Shown: positions 38,311 to 47,720 of the stretch, in pieces | Numbering within the stretch: the first letter of the stretch is position 1 | Layout of the letters: each line of letters begins with the position of its first letter | Origin: Acinetobacter baumannii | GTDB taxonomy: Bacteria; Pseudomonadota; Gammaproteobacteria; Pseudomonadales; Moraxellaceae | Assembly: GCF_009759685.1 (NCBI RefSeq) | Contig: NZ_CP046654.1 | Coordinates: 248,001-312,000, forward strand | Length of the DNA stretch: 64,000 nucleotides | Reading direction: 5' to 3' | The notes under the pieces: generated by a model | The model's database searches: none | Seen by the model: the letters and a program-made list of their open reading frames with translations, nothing else | What the model was told of the DNA's origin: nothing | Position numbers and translations under genes: made by a program

Positions 38311-38335
38311 AAAAAGCGCCTGTGTGGCGCTTTTT
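38311..38335. terminator. bidirectional terminator between the permease gene and rapA
   Basis: AAAAAGCGCC pairs with GGCGCTTTTT around a 5-nt loop, with A/T tracts on both sides. Confidence 0.93.
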
Positions 38336-38348
38336 TATTACTCATTGC

Positions 38349-41186
38349 TTATGGTTTAACTACTACAAGCACTTGAATCGCTTCAGGCGTTACAGTTAAG
38401 CCCTCAAGCAAGCTTAAACCTTCTTTTTGCAACTTCTGTAAGCGCTCAATTTCATCTTGGCGAATGCTCGGGTTGAACTGTTTTAAGTAAGTTAAACGAT
38501 CAATCTCATATTGCCATTTATTACCATAATGCTCTTTTGCTTGCTGTTGAAGCTGAGGTAAACCTTCTTTAGCAATATCAAGCGCTTGTTTATAACGCTC
38601 TTCAATCACTTCACGGCGGGCTTTAACCACTTGGCGGCAGCTATTGCCATCTAAGTGATGCAAATACGGTTTTAAAATGGTTGGATCAATCTTTTCAGAT
38701 AAGTCCTGACCATTTTCACTTAACAATACGCGAATAAGTTGTTTTGGTAAGCTTGATGGCAAGTTCAAGGATTTTGGTGCCACCACATCAACTTTAAACC
38801 AGACTTCAAGTAAAACCGAACCTTGCTTTAATGCATTGGACTTAAGCACAGCAACATTGGTACTACCAAATGATTGTGTACGGATCATTTCCATGACACT
38901 TTCAATAAATGGATGTTCTAAAGTCAGATACTGAGCATCTTCACGCATTTGCGCTTGGTCACGATAGAAAGTCGCAGTCATACCTTCTTCATCTAATGCC
39001 AAACCTTGCACTTGCATCTGGTCGGTTGGACGAATAATGACTGTACCGTTACTTTGCTCATCAAAGTCAATATTAGTTGAAGACATGAAACGCTTCACAA
39101 ACATAGGTAGCGTTGTGTTGTCATCATAGTCTTCTAACGCTTGAACAATTTCTTGTGCAACGATAGGACGACATGAGTTGTACTCAAGCAAACGATCTCG
39201 ACCAGCTTGTAACTCTGCTTCTAAAGCTTGGCGTTGAACATTAACTTCTTCGAGTAAATCTTCAAATGTTTGACCTTGGTCGGCAAGCAAGCAATCTTTT
39301 AATTCAACAATAAAGTTTTCTTGTAGCGTTTGAGCCGTTGGAGAAATATTGCTGAAAATATTTAATGCTTCATTATACCAACGGAACATACGCTCTTGAG
39401 CGGTGCCCATTAAGTAAGGTACATGAATCTGGATACGGTTTTCTTGACCAATACGGTCTAAACGACCAATACGTTGTTCTAAAACGTCAGGGTTTGCAGG
39501 CAAATCAAATAAAATTAAATCACTCGCAAACTGGAAGTTACGGCCTTCTGAACCAATTTCTGAACAAAGTAAGATTTGAGCACCGTAGCTTTCTTCTGCA
39601 AAGTAAGCAGCCGCTTGGTCACGCTCAAGCAAACTCATACCTTCATGGAACATGGCTGTACGAATACCTGCATGCAAACGAAGCGCACTTTCTAAAGACT
39701 CGACAACAGGACCACTACGGGCAATTAAAAGAACTTTTTTATGCTTAAGTTCTTTACGTAGAATTTCCATTAACCACGGTACACGCGGATCATTTTGCAT
39801 CCATGAGCCATCAATTTGTGCTTCTTCTGGCCACATTTGCTCGCGTAATTTACCGTCTTTTGACCAATCTGCTGGCGCAGGTAAAGGCGCAGGTTGGCAA
39901 TCACGGCCAGGGAAGCCTTGAATCGCTTCACGCGTATTACGGAATAAAATACGACCTGTGCCGTGACGGTCTAACAACTCATGAATCGCTCTGAAACGTT
40001 GCTCAGGTTGGTCTTCAATTGAATGCCCCAACAAACCTTCTAAAGCAGTTAAATGCTCTTGAGTTAAAGGCTCATCCGACATAAGCACTTCTGCAACTTG
40101 CGCAGTTTGCTGATATTGGGCTTCTTCATCTAAGAAACGCTCTAAACTACTAAAGCGCTGCGGATCTAACAAACGTAAACGCGCAAAGTGACTTTCCACA
40201 CCCAGCTGTTCAGGCGTTGCAGTAAGCAACAATACACCTGCCGTATTTTCAGCAAGCTCTTCAACCAAGTCGTAACGATCGTTACCACCCTCTTCTTCGC
40301 TCCACATCAAGTGATGTGCTTCGTCGACGACGAGTAAATCGAAACCAGCTTCTAATGCTTGTTCACGCAAATCGTCATGGTCCACCATCAAGTCGACGCT
40401 GGCAATAATACATTGCTCAGTTAAGAACGGGTTAAGTTCTGGATCATGTTCTTTGATAGATGCAGTACGGGTTAAATCAAACAGAGAAAATTGCAAATTG
40501 AAACGGCGTCGCATTTCAATCATCCACTGATACTGAAGAGAATCAGGGACTAAAATCAGGATACGTTCAGAACGGCCGGTTTTAAGCTGTTGGTGGATAA
40601 TTAAACCAGCTTCAATTGTTTTACCTAAACCTACTTCATCAGCAAGTAAAACACGTGGTGCGAAACGTTTACCGACTTCATGTGCAATATAGAGCTGATG
40701 CGGAATTAAACCTACACGCGCCCCAACCAAGCCGCGTAATGGGCTGGTTTGCATTTGCGCCTGCATCAGCATTGCTTCAATGCGTAGGTCATACCACTCT
40801 TTATAATCAATCTGGCTTGCCAGCAAACGATCTAAAGGTTTTGATAATTGAATTTGTGCACCAATACGTGTTTCGTTTAGCGCTTTACGTTCTTGCTCGC
40901 CATTTTCTAAAGTACGAACCACGTTATAACGCAAAACACCATGACGGTCTTCAACCGACTCAACAATCCACTTCTGACCTTCTTGGTCTTGAACCTCATC
41001 ATTTGTGTTAAAGATGATGCGAGAAAGCGGTGCATTGTTGCGTGCATAAACACGCGTTTCATCACTTTTGGGGAATAAAATGCTGACAGATCTTTCATCT
41101 ACATCAATAAGAACGCCTAAACCGAGCTCAGTCTCTGTATCTGATAGCCAACGTTGACCAATAGCATACTGCTGCAATTTTTCCAC
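38349..41186 (-). CDS. rapA: RNA polymerase-associated ATPase RapA (HepA)
   Basis: A 945-residue SWI2/SNF2 ATPase that binds RNA polymerase and promotes its recycling after termination. The N-terminal Tudor-like part begins YAIGQRWLSDTETELGLG. The helicase motor has motif I ADEVGLGKT (182-190), motif II DEAHH (288-292), LLTATPEQLG, and C-terminal motifs CSEIGSEGRNFQFA and RIGRLDRIGQ. Length fits E. coli RapA (968). The start is GTG at 41186. It is monocistronic, with its 3' end at a shared terminator. Confidence 0.96.
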   Translation of the reverse strand: MEKLQQYAIGQRWLSDTETELGLGVLIDVDERSVSILFPKSDETRVYARNNAPLSRIIFNTNDEVQDQEGQKWIVESVEDRHGVLRYNVVRTLENGEQERKALNETRIGAQIQLSKPLDRLLASQIDYKEWYDLRIEAMLMQAQMQTSPLRGLVGARVGLIPHQLYIAHEVGKRFAPRVLLADEVGLGKTIEAGLIIHQQLKTGRSERILILVPDSLQYQWMIEMRRRFNLQFSLFDLTRTASIKEHDPELNPFLTEQCIIASVDLMVDHDDLREQALEAGFDLLVVDEAHHLMWSEEEGGNDRYDLVEELAENTAGVLLLTATPEQLGVESHFARLRLLDPQRFSSLERFLDEEAQYQQTAQVAEVLMSDEPLTQEHLTALEGLLGHSIEDQPEQRFRAIHELLDRHGTGRILFRNTREAIQGFPGRDCQPAPLPAPADWSKDGKLREQMWPEEAQIDGSWMQNDPRVPWLMEILRKELKHKKVLLIARSGPVVESLESALRLHAGIRTAMFHEGMSLLERDQAAAYFAEESYGAQILLCSEIGSEGRNFQFASDLILFDLPANPDVLEQRIGRLDRIGQENRIQIHVPYLMGTAQERMFRWYNEALNIFSNISPTAQTLQENFIVELKDCLLADQGQTFEDLLEEVNVQRQALEAELQAGRDRLLEYNSCRPIVAQEIVQALEDYDDNTTLPMFVKRFMSSTNIDFDEQSNGTVIIRPTDQMQVQGLALDEEGMTATFYRDQAQMREDAQYLTLEHPFIESVMEMIRTQSFGSTNVAVLKSNALKQGSVLLEVWFKVDVVAPKSLNLPSSLPKQLIRVLLSENGQDLSEKIDPTILKPYLHHLDGNSCRQVVKARREVIEERYKQALDIAKEGLPQLQQQAKEHYGNKWQYEIDRLTYLKQFNPSIRQDEIERLQKLQKEGLSLLEGLTVTPEAIQVLVVVKP

Positions 41187-41330
41187 CTTTTTCTCAAGTT
41201 CGCACTACATATTGTACGATGCAAAGTAGCTTATTTTTGCATCTTTTTATGTAGTCTTTAAAGCAAAATTTTGCAGCAAAAACCAATTAAATTGTTTCGC
41301 TACAAAAATTACTCATTGAAAGTTTTTACA

Positions 41331-41969
41331 TTAAAACGGTACAGGACAGTTAAAAGTTAATGATTCCCCTGTGACAGGATGATTAAAGCTTAACTGTTTA
41401 GCATGCAAGCACAGACGAGGAACAAGTAATTGTTCCGGTGTTGCATACAATGTATCACCTACAATTGGATGTCCCAGATATTGCATGTGTACACGGAGTT
41501 GATGAGAACGACCGGTAATCGGTGTTAATTTGACACGCGTAACCGGTTGTCCTTGAATCTGGAAATGTTCAATTGCCTGCCAATGTGTTAAAGCAGGTTT
41601 GTTATGAGAAGCATCGACAATATGTAAAGGTGGTCGACTCGGATCATAGACGACAGGGATATCCACTGTCCCTTCACCCTCTAAATGACCAGCAACTAGC
41701 GCTTCATATATTTTCGAAGTTTGACGGTCTTGAAATTGGCGTGCAATCGCACTCTGTCCACGCTTAGATAACCCAAAAACCAAAATACCCGAAGTATCAC
41801 GGTCAAGGCGGTGAATGAGCAAAGTTCGTGGTTCAATTGCCACCAGTCTTGTCAAAACGCTGTCATGTAAATCACCTTTCCCTGGCACACTCAAGATGTC
41901 CGAAGGTTTATGAATCACCATAAAATCATCATCACGATAGATCAGATGTTCACTTAGAAAATCACTCAA
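41331..41969 (-). CDS. rluA: RluA-family pseudouridine synthase (23S rRNA / tRNA)
   Basis: A protein of about 212 residues. The catalytic Asp is in LIHRLDRDTSGIL; the C-terminal motif PITGRSHQLRVHMQYLGHPIVGD is the RluA-family binding loop. There is no S4 domain, and the length fits E. coli RluA, which modifies U746 of 23S rRNA and U32 of four tRNAs. The start is uncertain because the first ATG is well inside the conserved region: I take TTG 41969, which has GGGAA eight bases before it; TTG 42008 would add 13 residues. Between its stop and rapA is 144 bp without a gene. Confidence 0.87.
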   Translation of the reverse strand: MSDFLSEHLIYRDDDFMVIHKPSDILSVPGKGDLHDSVLTRLVAIEPRTLLIHRLDRDTSGILVFGLSKRGQSAIARQFQDRQTSKIYEALVAGHLEGEGTVDIPVVYDPSRPPLHIVDASHNKPALTHWQAIEHFQIQGQPVTRVKLTPITGRSHQLRVHMQYLGHPIVGDTLYATPEQLLVPRLCLHAKQLSFNHPVTGESLTFNCPVPF

Positions 41970-42101
41970 AGTTGTATTCCCAAGGCAAGATGAAAAACAA
42001 GCGGGCAATAATAAAAAGCTTACGTCCGAATTACAATGCTGTTCGGGTAAATTAACGACAGAATTTGCAAATATTATGAATCACATTACGGCTAAAGCCG
42101 A

Positions 42102-42806
42102 TTAGCGCTTCAATAACTGCATAATATGTTGCAATGTAGGAGTTTGCATCAACTCATCAACAGTTAGGCTCGCACCATTAGCACGCCATAATTCCACCAA
42201 ATAATTGACTCCCGAAGCGTCTAGACCATAGTTTCTTAAATCTATTTCGGGATGAATTTCCATTGGATGTCGCGCTATCTGTTCAGCAACTGCCAATAAA
42301 ATTCCTTTATCAGACAACACCTGTAATGACGGTGCACTTAAAGACCATAAGCGCATTAAAGTCTGCGTGTTTATATGTTGAATATGGTCAAAACTTATTT
42401 TTTCAATCCATTGTATATGCTGCTCTAAACTACTCGCCAAGATTGCATCATTTACAACAGCTACATAATCGGTAATGGATAAAACAAGCTGCATGACTTG
42501 CTTAAATAGCGGTGATAAATTCCCCGCCATAATTACCTGTGCCTGAGTGTTTGATGACAAGTGCTGCCCAAGCTGTAACATGGCCTGTTGAAGTTGAGAT
42601 GACTGAATCATCATGACCGGAATTTCGAGTGCTTGTGCTCTTTTACTTAGTATTTCTAAATGATCGGCTAATGGCTGATGCGCCCAATCAGATATATTTT
42701 CAAGATCATCTAGCCCGACTAGGAGCAATATGCTTTGCGTAGATTCAATAGGCCAATTTGAAGTACTTGCGGCTAACTGGATTTTTCGAGGTAAGGGATA
42801 AAACAT
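42102..42806 (-). CDS. orphan degenerate isochorismatase / aryl-carrier-like protein (EntB/VibB-related)
   Basis: A 234-residue protein that aligns by eye with EntB/VibB over its whole length. Residues 1-30 (YPLPRKIQL.., SILLLVG) match the start of isochorismatases, 41-68 (ADHLEILSKRAQALEIPVMMIQS) the next strand-helix, 88-123 a shortened middle, and 170-232 an aryl carrier domain. Key residues are lost: the isochorismatase nucleophile region HDMQ is GLDD here, and the carrier GLDSI is GLDAS (194-198), so the phosphopantetheine serine is an alanine, although Ser198 is adjacent. It is about 55 residues shorter than VibB. No siderophore genes are near; neighbours are rluA and hemL. It is probably non-catalytic; function unknown. 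No start or frame damage is seen, so it is a maintained gene, not a pseudogene by sequence. Confidence 0.6.
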   Translation of the reverse strand: MFYPLPRKIQLAASTSNWPIESTQSILLLVGLDDLENISDWAHQPLADHLEILSKRAQALEIPVMMIQSSQLQQAMLQLGQHLSSNTQAQVIMAGNLSPLFKQVMQLVLSITDYVAVVNDAILASSLEQHIQWIEKISFDHIQHINTQTLMRLWSLSAPSLQVLSDKGILLAVAEQIARHPMEIHPEIDLRNYGLDASGVNYLVELWRANGASLTVDELMQTPTLQHIMQLLKR

Positions 42807-42840
42807 TGTTCTCTACAAATATAAAATAGCTCAAATTAAA

Positions 42841-42861
42841 AAGCCCGTTTAAAACGGGCTT
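42841..42861 (-). terminator. intrinsic terminator of hemL
   Basis: AAGCCCGTTT pairs with AAACGGGCTT around a single base, in practice a 7-bp GC-rich stem with a small loop, followed on the minus strand by TTTTTAA. Confidence 0.85.
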
Positions 42862-42867
42862 TTTTGC

Positions 42868-44166
42868 TTACTTCATTTCGGCGAAGGTTTCTTTTGCAGC
42901 CTGAATGGTAAACTCGATATCTTCATCAGAATGAGCAGATGAAATAAAGCCTGCTTCAAATGCAGACGGCGCCAAGTTTACGCCACGTTTTAACATGCCA
43001 TGGAAGAACTTTTTGAAAGCTTCAATATCACATGCCAACATAGAGTCAAAGCTTGTGATGTCTTCTTGGTCAGTAAAGTAAAGCCCAAACATTGCGCCAG
43101 CTTGCTGAGTTTTAAATGGAATACCCGCTTCATCTGCTGCTGCTTGTAAGCCTGCAAGTAACTTTTCAAGTTGAGCAGATAATTTGTTGTAAAAGTCCGG
43201 TTGACGTAAATGTTTAAACATTTCGATACCAGCGCGCATAGCAAGTGGATTACCAGATAAAGTCCCCGCTTGGTATACACCCCCTAAAGGTGCGATGCAC
43301 TCCATGATTTCACGCTTACCGCCAAATGCACCAACTGGTAAGCCAGCACCAATAATTTTACCCAAAGTCGTTAAATCAGGTTTAACGTTATAAACTGACT
43401 GAGCTCCGCCCAATGCAACACGGAAACCTGTCATTACTTCGTCAATAATAAATACAGATTTGTATTCATCACACACATCACGAATCGCTTGTAAGAAACC
43501 TTCAATTGGTTTCACCATATTCATGTTACCTGCGACAGGTTCAATAATGACGCCTGCAATTTCATGACCAAATTTAGCAAAGCATTCTTTTAATGCTGCA
43601 ATATCGTTATATGGCAGTGTTAAAGTGTGTTTAGCGAAATCAGCTGGTACACCTTTTGATGTTGGTTCGCCCTCACCTTTAGTTAATAAACCAGAACCTG
43701 CTTTTACTAACAATGAGTCAGAGTGTCCGTGGTAACAACCTTCAAACTTCACGATCTTGTCACGGCCAGTATACCCACGTGCTAAACGAATAGCAGTCAT
43801 GGTCGCTTCTGTACCAGAGTTGGTCATACGTACCAATTCAATAGATGGCATGATTTCACAAATAATATCTGCCAACGTTGTTTCGTGTACGGTTGGTGCA
43901 CCAAAACTTAAGCCATCTTCTGCTGCTGTTTGCACAGCCTTAATAATATCCGGATGAGCATGGCCCAAAATCATTGGTCCCCAAGAGCCAACATAATCTA
44001 CATAGCGCTTACCATCTACATCCCACAAATATGCACCTTTGGCCTTCTCAATGAAAACCGGTGTTCCTCCAACGCCATTAAAGGCACGTACTGGAGAGTT
44101 CACACCACCTGGAATGTGTTTGCTGGCTTGTTTAAATAACTGTTCTTGCTTTGGAGATAAACTCAT
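42868..44166 (-). CDS. hemL: glutamate-1-semialdehyde 2,1-aminomutase
   Basis: A 432-residue class III PLP enzyme that converts glutamate-1-semialdehyde to 5-aminolevulinate in tetrapyrrole synthesis by the C5 route. The PLP lysine is Lys270 in [15 protein letters not shown], and Asp242 in IDEVMTGFR contacts the ring; [13 protein letters not shown] and [17 protein letters not shown] are signature segments. Full length for HemL. It is followed by a terminator. It is 42 bp downstream of thiE on the same strand, and the two may be cotranscribed. Confidence 0.97.
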   Translation of the reverse strand: MSLSPKQEQLFKQASKHIPGGVNSPVRAFNGVGGTPVFIEKAKGAYLWDVDGKRYVDYVGSWGPMILGHAHPDIIKAVQTAAEDGLSFGAPTVHETTLADIICEIMPSIELVRMTNSGTEATMTAIRLARGYTGRDKIVKFEGCYHGHSDSLLVKAGSGLLTKGEGEPTSKGVPADFAKHTLTLPYNDIAALKECFAKFGHEIAGVIIEPVAGNMNMVKPIEGFLQAIRDVCDEYKSVFIIDEVMTGFRVALGGAQSVYNVKPDLTTLGKIIGAGLPVGAFGGKREIMECIAPLGGVYQAGTLSGNPLAMRAGIEMFKHLRQPDFYNKLSAQLEKLLAGLQAAADEAGIPFKTQQAGAMFGLYFTDQEDITSFDSMLACDIEAFKKFFHGMLKRGVNLAPSAFEAGFISSAHSDEDIEFTIQAAKETFAEMK

Positions 44167-44208
44167 GGAAATGCTCGTCTTAAATATCTAAAAAATAATT
44201 TTGAAAGC

Positions 44209-44820
44209 TTAAGAAAATAATTGTGCCCACGCTTGTACACGGGCAGGAATTTCAGCAGTTGATCGACCTAATATATCACTAATGACTGCACAGAGGTCAG
44301 CTCCGGCCTCAATCACAGGTTTTGAATTTTCAACAGTCAAACCACCAATTGCACAAATAGGTAAATCATATTGAGCTGCTGCTTGCTTAATGACTTCAAT
44401 ACCTACATTGCCAGCTTCCGGTTTAGTGGCAGTTGCATAAACCGCACCAAAGGCAACATAAGTTGCGCCATCGGCAATTGCTTTTTGAGCAAGCTCTAAA
44501 GAGTTTAAGCAAGTACGGCCAATAATGACACCTTCTGGTAACTGCGATTTTGCATCAGTGATTTCACCATCGCTCTGACCTAAATGCACACCTAAACCAA
44601 ACTGAGCAGCCAGTTTTAGGTCATCATTAATGACAAAAGGAACCTGATATTTTTCACATAACTGTTTGATCTGTTCGACTTCAGCAGGCTGGTCGGCTTT
44701 GTCTACTTTTTTACGGCGGTACTGTAAAATTGCGATTTGACGGGTTGCGAGTGCGGCGTCTAATTTTTCTAATAATAATTGGATTGGGTCATCATTGGTA
44801 ATGAGGTATAAACCGCGCAT
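44209..44820 (-). CDS. thiE: thiamine-phosphate synthase
   Basis: A 203-residue TIM-barrel enzyme that joins HMP-pyrophosphate and thiazole phosphate to thiamine phosphate. Visible landmarks are YLITND near the N-terminus, ILQYRRKK (substrate phosphate and Mg region), FVINDD, GVHLGQSDG, VAFGAVYATATKP (phosphate loop) and ICAIGGLT. Slightly short but complete. GAGAGTAGAGT before the ATG acts as ribosome-binding site. No TPP riboswitch fold was recognised upstream; the 116-bp region instead has an inverted repeat with TACC-N4-GGTA. It precedes hemL. Confidence 0.94.
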   Translation of the reverse strand: MRGLYLITNDDPIQLLLEKLDAALATRQIAILQYRRKKVDKADQPAEVEQIKQLCEKYQVPFVINDDLKLAAQFGLGVHLGQSDGEITDAKSQLPEGVIIGRTCLNSLELAQKAIADGATYVAFGAVYATATKPEAGNVGIEVIKQAAAQYDLPICAIGGLTVENSKPVIEAGADLCAVISDILGRSTAEIPARVQAWAQLFS

Positions 44821-44879
44821 ACTCTACTCTCGCTTTTTAAAAACTTCGCTAGTATAACGGATTTATAAGTCATCATAAG

Positions 44880-44915
44880 TACCGATTGATATAGGCTTAT
44901 CAGTACCAATCGGTA
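44880..44915. promoter_or_regulatory. inverted repeats upstream of thiE
   Basis: TACCGATTG (44880-44888) and CAATCGGTA (44907-44915) are exact inverted copies; the second is part of TACC-AATC-GGTA, itself a palindrome with a 4-bp centre. AGTACC(G/A)AT also occurs twice in direct orientation 24 bp apart. Such clustered half-sites resemble operators of TetR-type repressors. It is 60-95 bp before thiE. Confidence 0.5.
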
Positions 44916-44936
44916 TATTAAAAATAGAAATAAAAA

Positions 44937-45320
44937 TTAACTTGGAATTTTATCGTGCTTGCGATCAATTAAACTTAACCGACCAGTCGCAACATCGGAG
45001 AGCATTCGCCAATCAGAAATAAAGCTATAAAGCGGTTGTTTAAAACTGGCAGGTTTATTTTTTTCAAACATAAAATGTCCAACCCATGCACATGTATAGC
45101 CAGAAACTAAACCATAGAGTGCGTATTTGGCCTGTTTCTTACGAATAGCTTTTGAAAAAAAGTATAGACCAATGCTACTTCCCACCGCATGTAAGCGTCT
45201 GCTCATAATATTACGGTGTTCAGTTAAATAAAAACGATAAAATTCCTGATAGTTTTTAATAGGTAACTCAAACTCTGGCTGAGTTTCATGATTAAAATTT
45301 ACGCGTGCATTCACGATCAT
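44937..45320 (-). CDS. Mpo1-like (DUF962) membrane protein
   Basis: A 127-residue protein of the YGL010w/Mpo1 family. Conserved polar residues are visible: His35 (LTEHRN), His44 (SRRLHAVG), His82 with Glu86 and Pro90 (GHFMFEKNKPASF), then SDWRM. In yeast Mpo1 is an iron-dependent dioxygenase that shortens 2-hydroxy fatty acids; bacterial members have the same histidines, so a related alpha-oxidation role is plausible. Two short hydrophobic segments flank the middle (GSSIGLYFFS, KYALYGLVSGYTCAW). Gene alone; ATG 45320 is the first start. Confidence 0.85.
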   Translation of the reverse strand: MIVNARVNFNHETQPEFELPIKNYQEFYRFYLTEHRNIMSRRLHAVGSSIGLYFFSKAIRKKQAKYALYGLVSGYTCAWVGHFMFEKNKPASFKQPLYSFISDWRMLSDVATGRLSLIDRKHDKIPS

Positions 45321-45485
45321 CTTCCTGATTTTTATTTGATCAAAACATCACCTGATTGTACACCTAAATAAAAGTATAGCGTCATATGTTTGATTGTAAC
45401 TTTCTCTATCAAAAACATTATTTTTAGCGCTAAGCTATTATACTTATTCAAGATAGTTTAAATACCTGATTCAGGGAGATCTGTT

Positions 45486-46949
45486 ATGGTTGAAGTTGAG
45501 CTTAAGTTTCAGTTACCTGAATCGAAGAAAAAAACCGTCCAGCAATATTTAAAAAAACATAAAGCACAGTATATTCATTTACAGGCCAAGTATTACGATA
45601 CGCCAGACCGCCTACTTGCAAAAAATGGTATGGCCTTACGCTTACGTAAAGAAAATGATCTGTGGGTACAAACCTTTAAGGCTGCCGGCCAAAGTCATTT
45701 ACATCGTGTCGAAGAAGAAGTTTTTTTAGGAAAATGCGATCAAGAACCTGACTTAAACCTTGAGTTATATAAAGACAATAAAGCCGTCACAGATTTGATT
45801 ACTCAAGCTTTAGGCTCTGAAGTCGAAAAGCTAAGCTTACAGTTTGAGACTGATGTACAACGTACCTATCATGTTTTTGAAGCAGATGACACGGCAATTG
45901 AAGTCTGTCTCGATGACGGCGTCGTAAAAACAGCAACAGCACAAAGCAAAATTTGCGAAGTTGAGTTCGAACTTAAACAAGGTGCAGTTAAAACACTTAT
46001 TCAATTTGCTCAGCAATGGATTAATCGTTATGAACTTTGGCTCGATGTTAGAAGTAAAGCCGAGCGCGGTAATTTACTCGCATTGGGGCAAGCTGCTTCA
46101 CCGGCTGTTCACGCAAAAAATCTGAACTTAGATAAAGACATTTCAGCAGAACAGGCACTCAAAAAGATTGTAGAAAACTGTTTGGGACAATTCTTGCCTA
46201 ACATGGCCGCAATTGCCGATGGAGTTGCCGAGGCTGAGCACATTCATCAGGCACGTGTAAGCTTACGCCGTTTACGTAGTGCACTAAAACATTTTTCAGC
46301 ATGGTCAGACGAGTTAAACCCTGTGTGGGAAGAGCAAATTGCCGAACTGTTCCGTCAGCTTGGGGACACGCGAGATGAAGATGCCATTCGTACCGAAATT
46401 TTACCTATGATTGTGCAGCATGGTTCACCTGAGCTTTTACTTCCGCTCTCTGAACAGCCATTAAAAGATCTTGCCACACTGTTTAAATCAGCAGACACCA
46501 TTAAGCTTATACTTGCCTTATTAGCATTTGCCTATTCAGAAGAAGAAGATCAAAACGCCAAAGGAAAATTGAAAAAATATATAGGAAAAAGCTTAGATAA
46601 GTTACATCATCAAGTGGTGAGTAATGCCGATCATTTCACTGAACTTGAAGTCACCGAACAACACAGAACGCGCAAGAAAGCCAAACAGCTTCGTTACTGC
46701 ATTGAGTTTATATCGAGCTTATATCCTCGTAAAAATGTTCAGCAGTTTTTAAAACAATTACAGCCTGTGCAAAATACTTTAGGACTTTATAACGACTTAT
46801 TTATTGCCGAAGATCTATTTAATAAAGCGATTGAACACGACCCACATTTTTGGTTTGCATTAGGATGGGTTAAAGCCAAACAACCTTATTTACAAAATCA
46901 GTCTGCCGAAGCTTTGCAAAAATTTAAACAGGCAAAAACATTTTGGTAA
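45486..46949 (+). CDS. CYTH-CHAD domain protein, inorganic triphosphatase-like (YgiF type)
   Basis: A 487-residue cytoplasmic protein. The CYTH domain starts with the ExExK motif (VEVELKF, Glu3, Glu5, Lys7) and has MALRLRKEND and VCLDDG, the tunnel residues that bind triphosphate and metal. The CHAD domain (about 215 to the end) is helical and rich in conserved histidines and basic residues: HQARVSLRRLRSALKHF and RTRKKAKQLRYCIEF. E. coli YgiF hydrolyses tripolyphosphate; CHAD domains bind polyphosphate. It has AGGGAGA upstream of the ATG and ends at a bidirectional terminator. Confidence 0.93.
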   Translation: MVEVELKFQLPESKKKTVQQYLKKHKAQYIHLQAKYYDTPDRLLAKNGMALRLRKENDLWVQTFKAAGQSHLHRVEEEVFLGKCDQEPDLNLELYKDNKAVTDLITQALGSEVEKLSLQFETDVQRTYHVFEADDTAIEVCLDDGVVKTATAQSKICEVEFELKQGAVKTLIQFAQQWINRYELWLDVRSKAERGNLLALGQAASPAVHAKNLNLDKDISAEQALKKIVENCLGQFLPNMAAIADGVAEAEHIHQARVSLRRLRSALKHFSAWSDELNPVWEEQIAELFRQLGDTRDEDAIRTEILPMIVQHGSPELLLPLSEQPLKDLATLFKSADTIKLILALLAFAYSEEEDQNAKGKLKKYIGKSLDKLHHQVVSNADHFTELEVTEQHRTRKKAKQLRYCIEFISSLYPRKNVQQFLKQLQPVQNTLGLYNDLFIAEDLFNKAIEHDPHFWFALGWVKAKQPYLQNQSAEALQKFKQAKTFW

Positions 46950-46957
46950 GAATCTTG

Positions 46958-46985
46958 AAGTCGCGGCAAATATGCCGCGACTTTT
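46958..46985. terminator. bidirectional terminator after the CYTH-CHAD gene
   Basis: AAGTCGCGGCA pairs with TGCCGCGACTT around a 4-nt loop, with a following T run; it serves the convergent gene as well. Confidence 0.92.
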
Positions 46986-47617
46986 TATCTATATTTACCA
47001 AATACTTTCCATACACCGTTATCTGCTAATGGATCGCTATAGCTATCACTACGCTGTTTTCTTGGTTTATCGCGAGCATCGACGAGTTTAAAGTGTGGCT
47101 CTACCCCTAACACAATACCATTGGTATAAAACCGTGAACGCGTATATTCACTTTGACCATGCTGGAATACATACGTCCGTAAATCAATAAATTCACGGTG
47201 TGCAACTAGCGCTGCTGTATCATCACTTTGCAACCATTCTTGCATGGTAAATATCTGGTTTGTGTCAAACTGCCCACATTTTTCAATAAGACTTGCAACA
47301 CCACGGAAAGTTTTTGATTCTTTTGCGCGTGTTTTATTAATCCGAATTCGGTCTACATGGAAAAAGAATAAGGGTAAGTTTAGATGGCTTGGTAAATGAA
47401 TTGCATCTGGTAATTCATCTTCCATAAAAGGTTGAAAAAGCTCTTGTGCCCTTTCTATTAAATCTTTCCATTGTTGGTAATAGGCCACAACTTCTTCTTG
47501 CAAACCATAATAAATTGGCAGCCCTTCTACATGCTCCAAATATTGGGGTGGAAAAATATGCTGGCGTAATAAAGCAATGTCTGTTTTTAGACTTTGAACG
47601 GCAATTGCATCTTGCAT
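46985..47617 (-). CDS. protein of unknown function
   Basis: A 210-residue protein I do not recognise. It has no signal peptide or membrane segment, is rich in charged and aromatic residues, and has the segments HVEGLPIYYGLQEEV, FFFHVDRIRINKTRAKES and REFIDLRTYVFQHGQSEYTRSRFYTNGIVLG. The last segment, with conserved-looking Arg, Tyr and Ser residues, could be a functional site. It is convergent with the CYTH-CHAD gene and divergent from the DUF3144 gene. It is probably a real gene, because its stop abuts a terminator and its start faces a clean intergenic gap. Confidence 0.75.
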   Translation of the reverse strand: MQDAIAVQSLKTDIALLRQHIFPPQYLEHVEGLPIYYGLQEEVVAYYQQWKDLIERAQELFQPFMEDELPDAIHLPSHLNLPLFFFHVDRIRINKTRAKESKTFRGVASLIEKCGQFDTNQIFTMQEWLQSDDTAALVAHREFIDLRTYVFQHGQSEYTRSRFYTNGIVLGVEPHFKLVDARDKPRKQRSDSYSDPLADNGVWKVFGKYR

Positions 47618-47720
47618 ATTATAACTCCCAATACTTAGGCTATTTACAGACTAAGGCAAAGGTTTTGTTTCCGCAAGGCTTTGCCTATAATAAGCAGCTC
47701 TATTTTTGCGGGAATAAGTC

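Noticed and set aside
39365..40994. Several overlapping plus-strand frames inside rapA
   Set aside because: All are antisense to the continuous rapA frame, with no ribosome-binding sites or recognisable products.
42102..42806. Siderophore gene cluster
   Set aside because: The EntB/VibB-like protein stands alone and lacks catalytic residues; no synthetase or transporter gene is near.
44821..44936. TPP riboswitch upstream of thiE
   Set aside because: I could not find the conserved CUGAGA-type core; the region has protein-operator-like inverted repeats.
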